Positions 53,075-59,700 of a DNA stretch of 64,000 nt are shown here, piece after piece. The translations under genes were made by a program, and so were the position numbers. Position 1 is the first letter of the stretch, and each line of letters starts with the position of its first letter. This DNA is from Deltaproteobacteria bacterium UBA5205 (GTDB lineage: Bacteria > Desulfobacterota > Syntrophorhabdia > Syntrophorhabdales > Syntrophorhabdaceae). The DNA lies in NCBI GenBank assembly GCA_002412715.1, contig DHVP01000042.1, positions 62,001 through 126,000 on the forward strand, in the 5' to 3' direction. Under the pieces are notes generated by a model. The model worked only from the letters and a program-made list of their open reading frames with translations, ran no database searches and had not been told where the DNA came from.

Positions 53075-53290
53075 TCAGGCTTCCTGCTTTCTCTTCTCGC
53101 TGCCGTACCAATCCGCATTATACCAGTAACGCATGGCCGAGCGGATAAAACCGAGCCTTTCATCGCGCGTGGCGAGTTTTTCACGCCAGTCCCCGCGCTC
53201 TTCAGGTTTGCCCTCTTCAAACGTAGATCCAAGGACCTTCACCTTCTTCCCGGCAAAGTCCTCCTTTTCGTCATATGTATACTCTTCCAT
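53075..53290 (-). CDS. Unrecognised 71-residue protein inside the acs operon
   Basis: The protein starts 3 bp after the folD stop, with GGGGAAG as ribosome site, so it is surely translated with its neighbours. It is soluble, very charged and lacks Cys, so it does not bind an Fe-S cluster. The N-terminal half is acidic (YTYDEKEDFAGKKVKVLGS); the C-terminal half has an amphipathic stretch RDERLGFIRSAMRYWYNADWYGSEK with five aromatic residues. I cannot assign a family. Conserved placement between folD and acsD could mean a small subunit or assembly factor for the CFeSP or folate step. Confidence 0.75.
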   Translation of the reverse strand: MEEYTYDEKEDFAGKKVKVLGSTFEEGKPEERGDWREKLATRDERLGFIRSAMRYWYNADWYGSEKRKQEA

Positions 53291-53293
53291 GCT

Positions 53294-54181
53294 TTACTTC
53301 CCCTTCGCAGCCATCTGGGCCGCCTTAAGCGTATTCTGCATGAGCATGGTGATCGTCATGGGCCCCACGCCGCCCGGCACGGGCGTGATGACCGAGGCCT
53401 TCTCCTTCACAGCTTCAAAATCCACGTCCCCACAGAGCTTTGCTTTTCCTTCGGGCGTCACACCGATCCTGTTGACACCCACGTCTATAACGACGGCGCC
53501 TTCTTTGACCATGTCGGCGGTGATCGCGTTGGCCTTTCCGGCCGCTACTATGAGGATGTCCGCCTTTCGCGTATGCGCGGCCAGGTCGCGTGTCGCGGTA
53601 TGGCACATGGTCACCGTCGCATTGGCGTTCGCCTCTTTCTGGACGAGCATCATCGAGATAGGTTTACCCACAAGGTTGCTGCGTCCGACCACAACGACCT
53701 CGGCGCCCTTCGTTTCGACACCACCCATGGCAAGAAGCTCCCTGATGCCGAAGGGAGTGCAGGGATAAAAACGGGCCTCGCCTATCATGAGCCTTCCCAG
53801 GTTCATCGGGTGCAGGCCGTCCACATCCTTGTCGGGGTCTATGGCATAAAGGACATTCGTCTCACTGATGTGCTTCGGCAGGGGCAGCTGCACCAGGATG
53901 CCGTGGATCGCCGGGTCGTCGTTGTACTTCTTCACCAGTTCGACGAGCTTCTCTTCGGAGATGTCCTCGGGTTCGTCATCCTGGACAGAATAAAAACCCA
54001 GCTCTTTCGCCGTTCTCTGTTTGCCCGTGACATAACTAACCGAAGCGGGATTCGCACCGACAAGGATAGTCACGAGCCCCGGCGTGATACCCGTCTCCTC
54101 ACGGAGTTTCACGACTTCCTGCGCGATCCGTTCCCTTACCTGTCTCGCGACTTCCGTCCCGCTGATGATCTTAGCCGTCAT
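53294..54181 (-). CDS. folD: Methylene-THF dehydrogenase/methenyl-THF cyclohydrolase
   Basis: FolD interconverts 10-formyl-, methenyl- and methylene-tetrahydrofolate, part of the methyl branch. The 295-residue length and motifs agree: catalytic Tyr50 and Lys54 in SVSYVTGKQRTAKELG, GILVQLPLPKHI, and VVGRSNLVGKPISMML in the dinucleotide-binding part. The ATG at 54181 has AAGGAG at good distance; a longer frame to 54325 would run back into cooC and is rejected. It is the only methyl-branch enzyme in the window. Confidence 0.96.
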   Translation of the reverse strand: MTAKIISGTEVARQVRERIAQEVVKLREETGITPGLVTILVGANPASVSYVTGKQRTAKELGFYSVQDDEPEDISEEKLVELVKKYNDDPAIHGILVQLPLPKHISETNVLYAIDPDKDVDGLHPMNLGRLMIGEARFYPCTPFGIRELLAMGGVETKGAEVVVVGRSNLVGKPISMMLVQKEANANATVTMCHTATRDLAAHTRKADILIVAAGKANAITADMVKEGAVVIDVGVNRIGVTPEGKAKLCGDVDFEAVKEKASVITPVPGGVGPMTITMLMQNTLKAAQMAAKGK

Positions 54182-54212
54182 AAATGCTCCTTCACCATAA
54201 ACTCGCTCTCGA

Positions 54213-54965
54213 TCAACTGCCTGCTGTTTTGTCGAAGATGGCATAGGCGTCAGAAAGGGAATCCGATCCAGGGGCCAGTTCGAATATGGTCTTTTCAGCC
54301 GCGTCGCCCCGCACGAGCGCTTCATCGTCCCTTACCGTACCTCCGATAACCACGCCTCTTTCCGCCGCAGTCTTTGCCAGCACGGCCTCATCCTTTTCGT
54401 GAAAGCGATTTACGATGACAACGGTCCTGGCGATGTGAAGACCCAATTCGTTTATGATCGAAAGGATCCGCGACACGGTGAGGATGCCACGCGGTGTCGG
54501 ATCCGATATCACGTAGAGGACGTCCACGTCCTGCGTCACCAGCCTGCTCATGTGCTCCATGCCCGCTTCGTTGTCAACCACCACGAATGAATAGTTTCCC
54601 TTCAGGGCATCGATATACTTTTTCGCCATGCTGTTGGCCGCACAATAGCACCCGGGACCTTCGGGCCTTCCCATGACAAGGAGGTCGAAGCCCTTGGCCT
54701 CGATGACGGCCTCCTGTACCTTGTATTCCAGCCAGCTGTCTTTGCTCATGCCCGTGGGAACGTCCTGTTTAAGCTTCTCCCGGGCCTCGCCTATCGTTGA
54801 ATGAACGCTCACCCCCAGGACCTCATTGAGGTTCGAATTGGGGTCCGCGTCCACGGCAAGGACAGGCCCCGCACCCACTTTTTCAACAAGATACCTGACC
54901 AGCATCCCGCCCAGTGTTGTCTTGCCGACACCACCTTTGCCCGCCAAGGCAATTACTTTAGGCAT
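54213..54965 (-). CDS. cooC: CODH nickel-insertion ATPase CooC
   Basis: The 250-residue MinD/ParA-type P-loop ATPase matures the nickel clusters of CODH and/or ACS. It has the deviant Walker A GKGGVGKTT (9-17), the CxC nickel/zinc-binding motif in PGCYCAANS (about 105-113) and the switch VVVDNEAGMEHMSR. GGAGGATG precedes the ATG. It opens the main acs transcript, 32 bp before folD. Could equally be called AcsF by context. Confidence 0.95.
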   Translation of the reverse strand: MPKVIALAGKGGVGKTTLGGMLVRYLVEKVGAGPVLAVDADPNSNLNEVLGVSVHSTIGEAREKLKQDVPTGMSKDSWLEYKVQEAVIEAKGFDLLVMGRPEGPGCYCAANSMAKKYIDALKGNYSFVVVDNEAGMEHMSRLVTQDVDVLYVISDPTPRGILTVSRILSIINELGLHIARTVVIVNRFHEKDEAVLAKTAAERGVVIGGTVRDDEALVRGDAAEKTIFELAPGSDSLSDAYAIFDKTAGS

Positions 54966-54988
54966 GAGGGCATCCTCCTTCGGAGGCA

Positions 54989-55114
54989 GGTGATAGGTGA
55001 TGGGTAATAGGTAATAGGAAAAGATTCTTCAAGTCTTTCCCATAACCCATGACCCATAACCCATAACCTCTCTTCATTCTTTTTCCCATCACCCATCACC
55101 TATCACCTATTACC
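54989..55114. repeat. Compound heptamer element E8
   Basis: One left arm GGTGATA, GGTGATG, GGTAATA, GGTAATA (54989-55016) is followed by two right arms: CATAACC, CATGACC, CATAACC, CATAACC (about 55040-55068) and CATCACC, CATCACC, TATCACC, TATTACC (55087-55114). The stop codon and last codons of acsV lie in the final arm. Two alternative hairpins are possible with the single left arm. Confidence 0.75.
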
Positions 55115-57094
55115 TATCTTCATTCCCTTCATCACCCCGGGGAATGCCTTTTCGTCCGTATGCGGCAGGAACAGGGCCGCCATGAACTCGTCCATGAACT
55201 GCGTATTGTTCGACAACTCAATGTTTGTCATCGACCCGGCCACCTCGCTGGTCCTCTCGAAGAAGGCCCGGGATGCGGCCGCTATCCGGGCGCCACCAAG
55301 CGAAGCGTTGCCGAGAAACCGAAAACGCTCGACAGGCAGCTCGGGCAAGAGGCCTATCGCAATTGCCTTTTCAACATCGATAGAATGACCAAAGCCCCCG
55401 GCTATAATAACCATAGCGAGATCGGTGAATGCAAGACCTCCATTTTCGAGCAGAACCTTGCATCCCGCGTAGATCGCCGCCTTTGTTCTCATGAGATTGT
55501 CAAGGTCGATCTCGGTTAACACGATGTCCCGTTCGATCCGCGTCTCAGCGGCAAAGCACAGGACGTATTCACGGCCGCTCGCATCCTTTCTTATCCGCTC
55601 GGTCGGCTTATCCGTGGAGAACTTCCCGTTCCGGTCGATAACACCCGCAAGAAAAAGATCGGCCACAAGATCGATAAGCCCTGAGCCGCATATACCCAGT
55701 GGTTTTGTCCTTCCAATGGTAAGGATCATGGGTTCCAAAGTGACCGGATTAACACGCACCTTTTCGATGGCCCCCGGGGCCGCCCGCATGCCATGCTGGA
55801 TGCCTCCGCCTTCAAAGGCAGGACCGGCGGAACAGGATGCGCACAGGAGCCATTGACTGTTCCCCAGCACGATCTCGCCATTGGTCCCGATGTCCATGAA
55901 AAGTGAAACCTCGTTGCTTTCCGTCATCCCCGACAGGGTCACCCCTGAAACGATGTCGCCTCCAACATAGGACGCGACACCCGGGATTGCGTAAAGGCGC
56001 GCGTGCTCGCCGGGATCGAGACCGATGTCGCGGGGAACGACGGGTGCAAAGGCCGTTGTAAGAGGGGTATACGGCGCCAGCATGATGTGCGTGGGATCGA
56101 TCCCGTAAAGAAGGTGCATCATTGTTGTATTACCCGCTGCAACAATGTGGCTGATGTCGGCGGGATCTATGCCCGCCTCTTCAACTATCTCACCGATGAG
56201 CCTGTTGATTGTCGACACGACGACGTCCTGGAGCTTCTTGAGACCTTTGGGTTTCCGGGCATACATGATCCTGGAGATGACATCCTCGCCGTAGCTGATC
56301 TGTCCGTTGTAGTCCGAGGATGTTGCAAGGATCATCCTGCCCCTTCGGGCATCATCGTATGAATTGCCTGATGGCTCTTTTCCGTTGTCGCATTGGATAA
56401 GCTGGGCCGCAATGGTCGTTGTCCCGACATCGACGGCTATCGCGTAGTGGTCCTTTTCCCTGTCGCCCCGTGCGATCCGGGTTATTTCCCTCATCTGGCC
56501 GCCAGTGGCGACGTTCACGGTTATATTCCAGTCCGTTTCCCTGAGGCCGCCACCCAAATCGCGCATCACACCGAGGGGAACAAGAGGTTCTTCACATCCG
56601 ATCCTGGGTGCGAGGCACCGCATCAGCCTCGCGGCATCGGAAACGTTGTCCTGCATGTCGGGCCTGGGAAGCCGGAGATTGTATCTGCCGACCAGCGCTT
56701 CACAGCCATACTGACACAAGAGCGATCGATCGATGGCTCCGGCATCTACATCGCTCATAACGGCCGACCTTCTGAGAATGCTTCTATCTACCTGCGATTC
56801 CAGGGGAATCTCGACTATGGCATCACCCTTGATGGATGAACTGCAGGCAAGACGAAAACCTATAGCCTCGTCCTTTTCACTCAGCGAAGAATGTGGCGAT
56901 GATTCAACCGAACCGTCTGCTATCCTGACCCTGCACTTCCCGCAGGCGCCCCTTCCCCCGCAGGAGGCATTGATATGCACCCCCGCCTTCATGGCGATTT
57001 CGAGTAAGTTCTCTCCTTCTTCCGCCGGAATAGTGCGATCTATCGGCAGAAATCTTATCCTGTATTCTCGTGGCATAGTCTTTAGGTTCATCAT
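55103..57094 (-). CDS. acsV: Corrinoid protein reductive activator (RACo)
   Basis: This ATP-dependent protein reduces Co(II) of inactive CFeSP back to Co(I). The 663 residues have an N-terminal 2Fe-2S ferredoxin domain (Cys45, 51, 54 and 84 in CGGRGACGKC ... LACSS), a linker domain and an ASKHA-type ATPase core from about 215 on (AIAVDVGTTTIAAQLI; FMDIGTNGEIVLG; CGSGLIDLVADLF; IIAGGFG). Translation begins at or near 57094; the upstream GGTAG is a weak ribosome site. The C-terminal residues Gly-Asn-Arg and the TGA stop are encoded within heptamers of E8. It diverges from the IclR gene. Confidence 0.94.
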   Translation of the reverse strand: MMNLKTMPREYRIRFLPIDRTIPAEEGENLLEIAMKAGVHINASCGGRGACGKCRVRIADGSVESSPHSSLSEKDEAIGFRLACSSSIKGDAIVEIPLESQVDRSILRRSAVMSDVDAGAIDRSLLCQYGCEALVGRYNLRLPRPDMQDNVSDAARLMRCLAPRIGCEEPLVPLGVMRDLGGGLRETDWNITVNVATGGQMREITRIARGDREKDHYAIAVDVGTTTIAAQLIQCDNGKEPSGNSYDDARRGRMILATSSDYNGQISYGEDVISRIMYARKPKGLKKLQDVVVSTINRLIGEIVEEAGIDPADISHIVAAGNTTMMHLLYGIDPTHIMLAPYTPLTTAFAPVVPRDIGLDPGEHARLYAIPGVASYVGGDIVSGVTLSGMTESNEVSLFMDIGTNGEIVLGNSQWLLCASCSAGPAFEGGGIQHGMRAAPGAIEKVRVNPVTLEPMILTIGRTKPLGICGSGLIDLVADLFLAGVIDRNGKFSTDKPTERIRKDASGREYVLCFAAETRIERDIVLTEIDLDNLMRTKAAIYAGCKVLLENGGLAFTDLAMVIIAGGFGHSIDVEKAIAIGLLPELPVERFRFLGNASLGGARIAAASRAFFERTSEVAGSMTNIELSNNTQFMDEFMAALFLPHTDEKAFPGVMKGMKIGNR

Positions 57095-57243
57095 TCTACC
57101 AAATTATCAAATCTTTGAACATACCCTATTTAAGGTCCTCTCTCCTGGAAGTGCTGTATGCCGCTTATCCGTTCACTATCATAAATCCACGTGCCCCGTT
57201 CGGGCAGCTGGCTTCTTCAAGCAGTATTATCAACAAATTAACG

Positions 57244-57272
57244 TTGACAAATATTCCCGAATATTATATAGT
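57244..57272 (+). promoter_or_regulatory. iclR promoter with perfect palindrome in the spacer
   Basis: TTGACA (57244-57249), 17 bp, TATAGT (57267-57272). The spacer is filled by AATATTC-CC-GAATATT (57250-57265), a perfect 16-bp palindrome fit for a dimeric repressor. The leader would be only about 10 nt and lacks a Shine-Dalgarno sequence. Confidence 0.7.
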
Positions 57273-57289
57273 GTTCATCATAATGAATT

Positions 57290-58039
57290 ATGTATAGCGC
57301 GCCCGTCATAAAGAAAACCTTCGAAGTACTTACCCTTATCGTTGACAGCAAGAGGCCCCTCGGCGTCACCGAGATCGCAAGGACGCTGGCTCTCAGCAAA
57401 AGTACCGTCTTCGGGATACTCAAGGCCCTTCAGGAAGGGAACCTCATCGTCAAGAGTAAATCCACAAAGCGCTACACCACGGGAGAAGAACTCTTCAAGA
57501 TTGCCAAACGGGTCCTTCAGGGCGGCGAACTTAGTTCCATCGCCCGGCCTTTCCTGGAAAAACTCGTCGAAGACGTCGACGAAACGGTCTTCCTTTGCGT
57601 CCGCGAAGACAGCGTCGTCAAGGTGATAGAAACCATAGAGACACGAAAGAAACTGAAGATATCATCCCCCGTCGGAACGAGACTGCCCATAACCGCCTCT
57701 GTTTTCTGCAAGGCCTTTCTCTCTCCCATGGAAGACAACGAGATCAGGGATTTCCTGAAGGAAAAAGGCCTGCCGAAATACACCACAAACAGCATCACCG
57801 ACGTCGACCGCTTCATTGATGAAGTCAAAATCGCGCGGAAACGCCATTACAGCCTCGATCTTGAAGAGTACCTTATGGGCGTCAGGGCAATCGCCACGCT
57901 TGTCTATGCCAATGATTACCCCGTCGGGGCCATCTGCATTCTCGGTTTTGCCGGCTCCATGCCAACGGAAAAACTACCCGAAATGGCACAACATCTCATA
58001 GCCACAGCCCGCAAAATATCAGAAAGACTCTCGCAGTAG
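57290..58039 (+). CDS. IclR-family transcription regulator
   Basis: The 249-residue protein has an N-terminal winged helix-turn-helix (about 8-65; GVTEIARTLALSKSTVFGILKALQEGNLI) and an IclR effector domain (about 75-245; FLEKLVEDVDETVFLCVREDSVVKVIETIE, PITASVFCKAFLSP, VRAIATLVYANDYPVGAICILGF). It is divergent from acsV, so it is the best candidate to control the acs cluster and itself, using the palindrome in its own promoter. Its ligand is unknown. No ribosome site precedes the ATG. Confidence 0.92.
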   Translation: MYSAPVIKKTFEVLTLIVDSKRPLGVTEIARTLALSKSTVFGILKALQEGNLIVKSKSTKRYTTGEELFKIAKRVLQGGELSSIARPFLEKLVEDVDETVFLCVREDSVVKVIETIETRKKLKISSPVGTRLPITASVFCKAFLSPMEDNEIRDFLKEKGLPKYTTNSITDVDRFIDEVKIARKRHYSLDLEEYLMGVRAIATLVYANDYPVGAICILGFAGSMPTEKLPEMAQHLIATARKISERLSQ

Positions 58040-58237
58040 GAAAAGAGAATTTCGCGTTTCATGGAAAGGCAATTAAAGGATTTCTTGCTTTGAAACCCGA
58101 AACCGTCTTTATTTTGCCTTCTTAAAGATCTCGACTGCCTTTTAATACATCTTTTTATCGATTTTTTTTTGCTCTATGCTTAATCCCGTCGTGGTATCAT
58201 AGACAACACCCGCTGCGAAAAAGGAGGTCCCGGAACC

Positions 58238-58780
58238 ATGACAAAGCCCGAAAATCCTGTTCATGACGTGCTTCAGAATCTCCCTCGGGAGACGCTCATA
58301 GAGCTCATCAAGATGTATTCGAGGAACTGGCACACCTGTGACGGACTATGGTTCTCCGGGGTGGAGGACCGTTACGGAACCGAGAAAGCTCTCGAAATCG
58401 ATATCACCATGTGGGATACATCCTCAAGACTGGAGGCCGGAAGAATAAAAGAAATCCTTGCCATGCCTGACAATGCCGGGCTTGACGAGGTTCTCCGGGC
58501 CGTCAACCTTATGAGCTGGGCGGCAAAATGTTCCTACCGTATTGAAAAAAGCGGCGAAACGGCCCTCCTTACAGTAATCTCCTGTCCGCCGCAGGAAGCC
58601 CGCATCAAATCGGGCAAGGGTGTATTCGCGTGCCGGCCCACCTTTGAGCATGGGTTCACGAATGTCGCGGCGGTTATCGATCCAAGAGTCAGGGTATCGT
58701 GCAAATACTGTCCTCCGGGGCCCTATCCTTCAGACAGCTGGTGCCAGTGGGAATTCAAAGGGCCGGAAGGGCCTCCATAA
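58238..58780 (+). CDS. DUF6125-like protein
   Basis: The 180-residue cytosolic protein starts after AAGGAGGTCCC. Its N-terminal phrase LPRETLIELIKMYSRNWHTCDGLWFSGVEDRYGTEKALEIDITMW resembles what I recall of DUF6125 proteins found in anaerobes. Four Cys in the C-terminal third (SCPPQEARIKSGKGVFACRP, SCKYCPPG, WCQWEF) suggest a metal site, like proteins said to be related to L-2-amino-thiazoline-4-carboxylate hydrolase. The family call rests on memory. Confidence 0.65.
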   Translation: MTKPENPVHDVLQNLPRETLIELIKMYSRNWHTCDGLWFSGVEDRYGTEKALEIDITMWDTSSRLEAGRIKEILAMPDNAGLDEVLRAVNLMSWAAKCSYRIEKSGETALLTVISCPPQEARIKSGKGVFACRPTFEHGFTNVAAVIDPRVRVSCKYCPPGPYPSDSWCQWEFKGPEGPP

Positions 58781-58798
58781 GCCGCACGGGTTTACTCT

Positions 58799-59371
58799 TC
58801 ATCGCAGATATTGTGTCTTGTCTTTTACTGCCTTTCTGGGGACCTCGCGTATGTCCGATGCCCGCTGCCCCAGGCACACAAGAGCAAGGGGCACCTTAGC
58901 ATCCTCGATGCCCAGTATTTCCCTTATGGCCTTTTTGTCGAAGAGAGTATACCAGAGCGAACCCAGTCCGAATGAATAGGCGGCAAGGTGCATGTTCTGG
59001 ATCGCGGCGGCACAGGCGGCCTGGTAGCCCATATTGCCCTCCTCCATGAACATGTCCACACCGGTCTTCTTCGGGTCCCCCACCACCACGATCATGGCGG
59101 GCGCCTCCTTCAGAAAATCAACCTCATAGGAATCAAGCCATTTCCAGCCGCTTTTCTCAAAGGCCCATAACCTGCAGCGATCCGCTTCCGTGAATATCTT
59201 CTCCCTGATCTGTCGATTTGTGATAACAAAGAATTCCCACGGCTGGGTGTTGAGCGGTGAAGGGGCCCAGGTCGCGGCCTCCAGTATCTTGTCGATCACT
59301 TCGTCGCTGACCGGAGCCGGCAGGAAATCCCGACAACTCCTCCTTCCGCGCATAGCCTCAAATAGATCCAT
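58799..59371 (-). CDS. Nitroreductase-family FMN oxidoreductase
   Basis: The 190-residue protein starts MDLFEAMRGRRSCRDFLPAPVSDEVIDKILEAATWAPSPLNTQPWEFFVI, the classic FMN-binding opening of the family. AACAAAIQNMHLAAYSFGLGSLWYT near 118-142 and a late LGQRASDIREVPRK also fit. It would reduce small nitro-, quinone- or enone-like compounds; the true substrate is unknown. Confidence 0.93.
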   Translation of the reverse strand: MDLFEAMRGRRSCRDFLPAPVSDEVIDKILEAATWAPSPLNTQPWEFFVITNRQIREKIFTEADRCRLWAFEKSGWKWLDSYEVDFLKEAPAMIVVVGDPKKTGVDMFMEEGNMGYQAACAAAIQNMHLAAYSFGLGSLWYTLFDKKAIREILGIEDAKVPLALVCLGQRASDIREVPRKAVKDKTQYLR

Positions 59372-59406
59372 ATCATCCCCCTTTTCGCTTTTTCCCCTCC
59401 CTTTCG

Positions 59407-59436
59407 ATGTTATCAGTCGGATGGTGTTCCTGTCAA
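59407..59436 (-). promoter_or_regulatory. Promoter for the nitroreductase gene
   Basis: On the minus strand TTGACA (59436-59431), 18 bp, TAACAT (59412-59407) with an extended TGA. Confidence 0.55.
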
Positions 59437-59469
59437 TTGTAAGCTAAGCGGCAGAAATTTAAGTTAAAG

Positions 59470-59499
59470 TTGACATCATCACCGCGAGCGGTGTAAAAT
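59470..59499 (+). promoter_or_regulatory. Promoter with GC palindrome in the spacer, toward the NarL-type kinase
   Basis: TTGACA (59470-59475), 18 bp, TAAAAT (59494-59499). The spacer contains CACCGC-GA-GCGGTG (59480-59493), a perfect 14-bp palindrome. Confidence 0.6.
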
Positions 59500-59700
59500 T
59501 TTTTTGAACCGGAGCACTCAGGGACATCCGGCAAAGAAGTATCCCGCACCGGCTAAAAGTGTCCACCGTGTTGAGAAAAACCCTCACATTAATCAATCCC
59601 ACATTGAAGGTGGCTCAACGACAAGACAGGTCTACGTTCTAAGTTCCAGGTTAGAAATAAGGACCTCGGGCAGCGAACACCGATCGGGCAGGGACCAAGC

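Larger units (their letters stand above)
59372..59700. other. 329-bp region between divergent nitroreductase and kinase genes
   Basis: It holds two back-to-back promoters (59407-59436 minus, 59470-59499 plus) and then 200 bp with no convincing gene. A 66-codon frame at 59504-59704 starts at TTG with no ribosome site and is not supported. The region after the plus promoter would form a long leader of the histidine kinase mRNA. Confidence 0.6.

Noticed and set aside
54182..54325. N-terminal extension of FolD
   Set aside because: The extension would overlap cooC by over 100 bp, and the ATG at 54181 has a good AAGGAG site and matches the family start.
53066..54349. 427-codon open frame on the plus strand
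   Set aside because: It is antisense to folD, the 71-residue gene and cooC, and its His/Arg-rich translation shows no domain.
54989..55114. Heptamer arrays as a CRISPR or telomere-like array
   Set aside because: Units are only 7 nt with no spacers, arms are inverted, and no cas genes are near.
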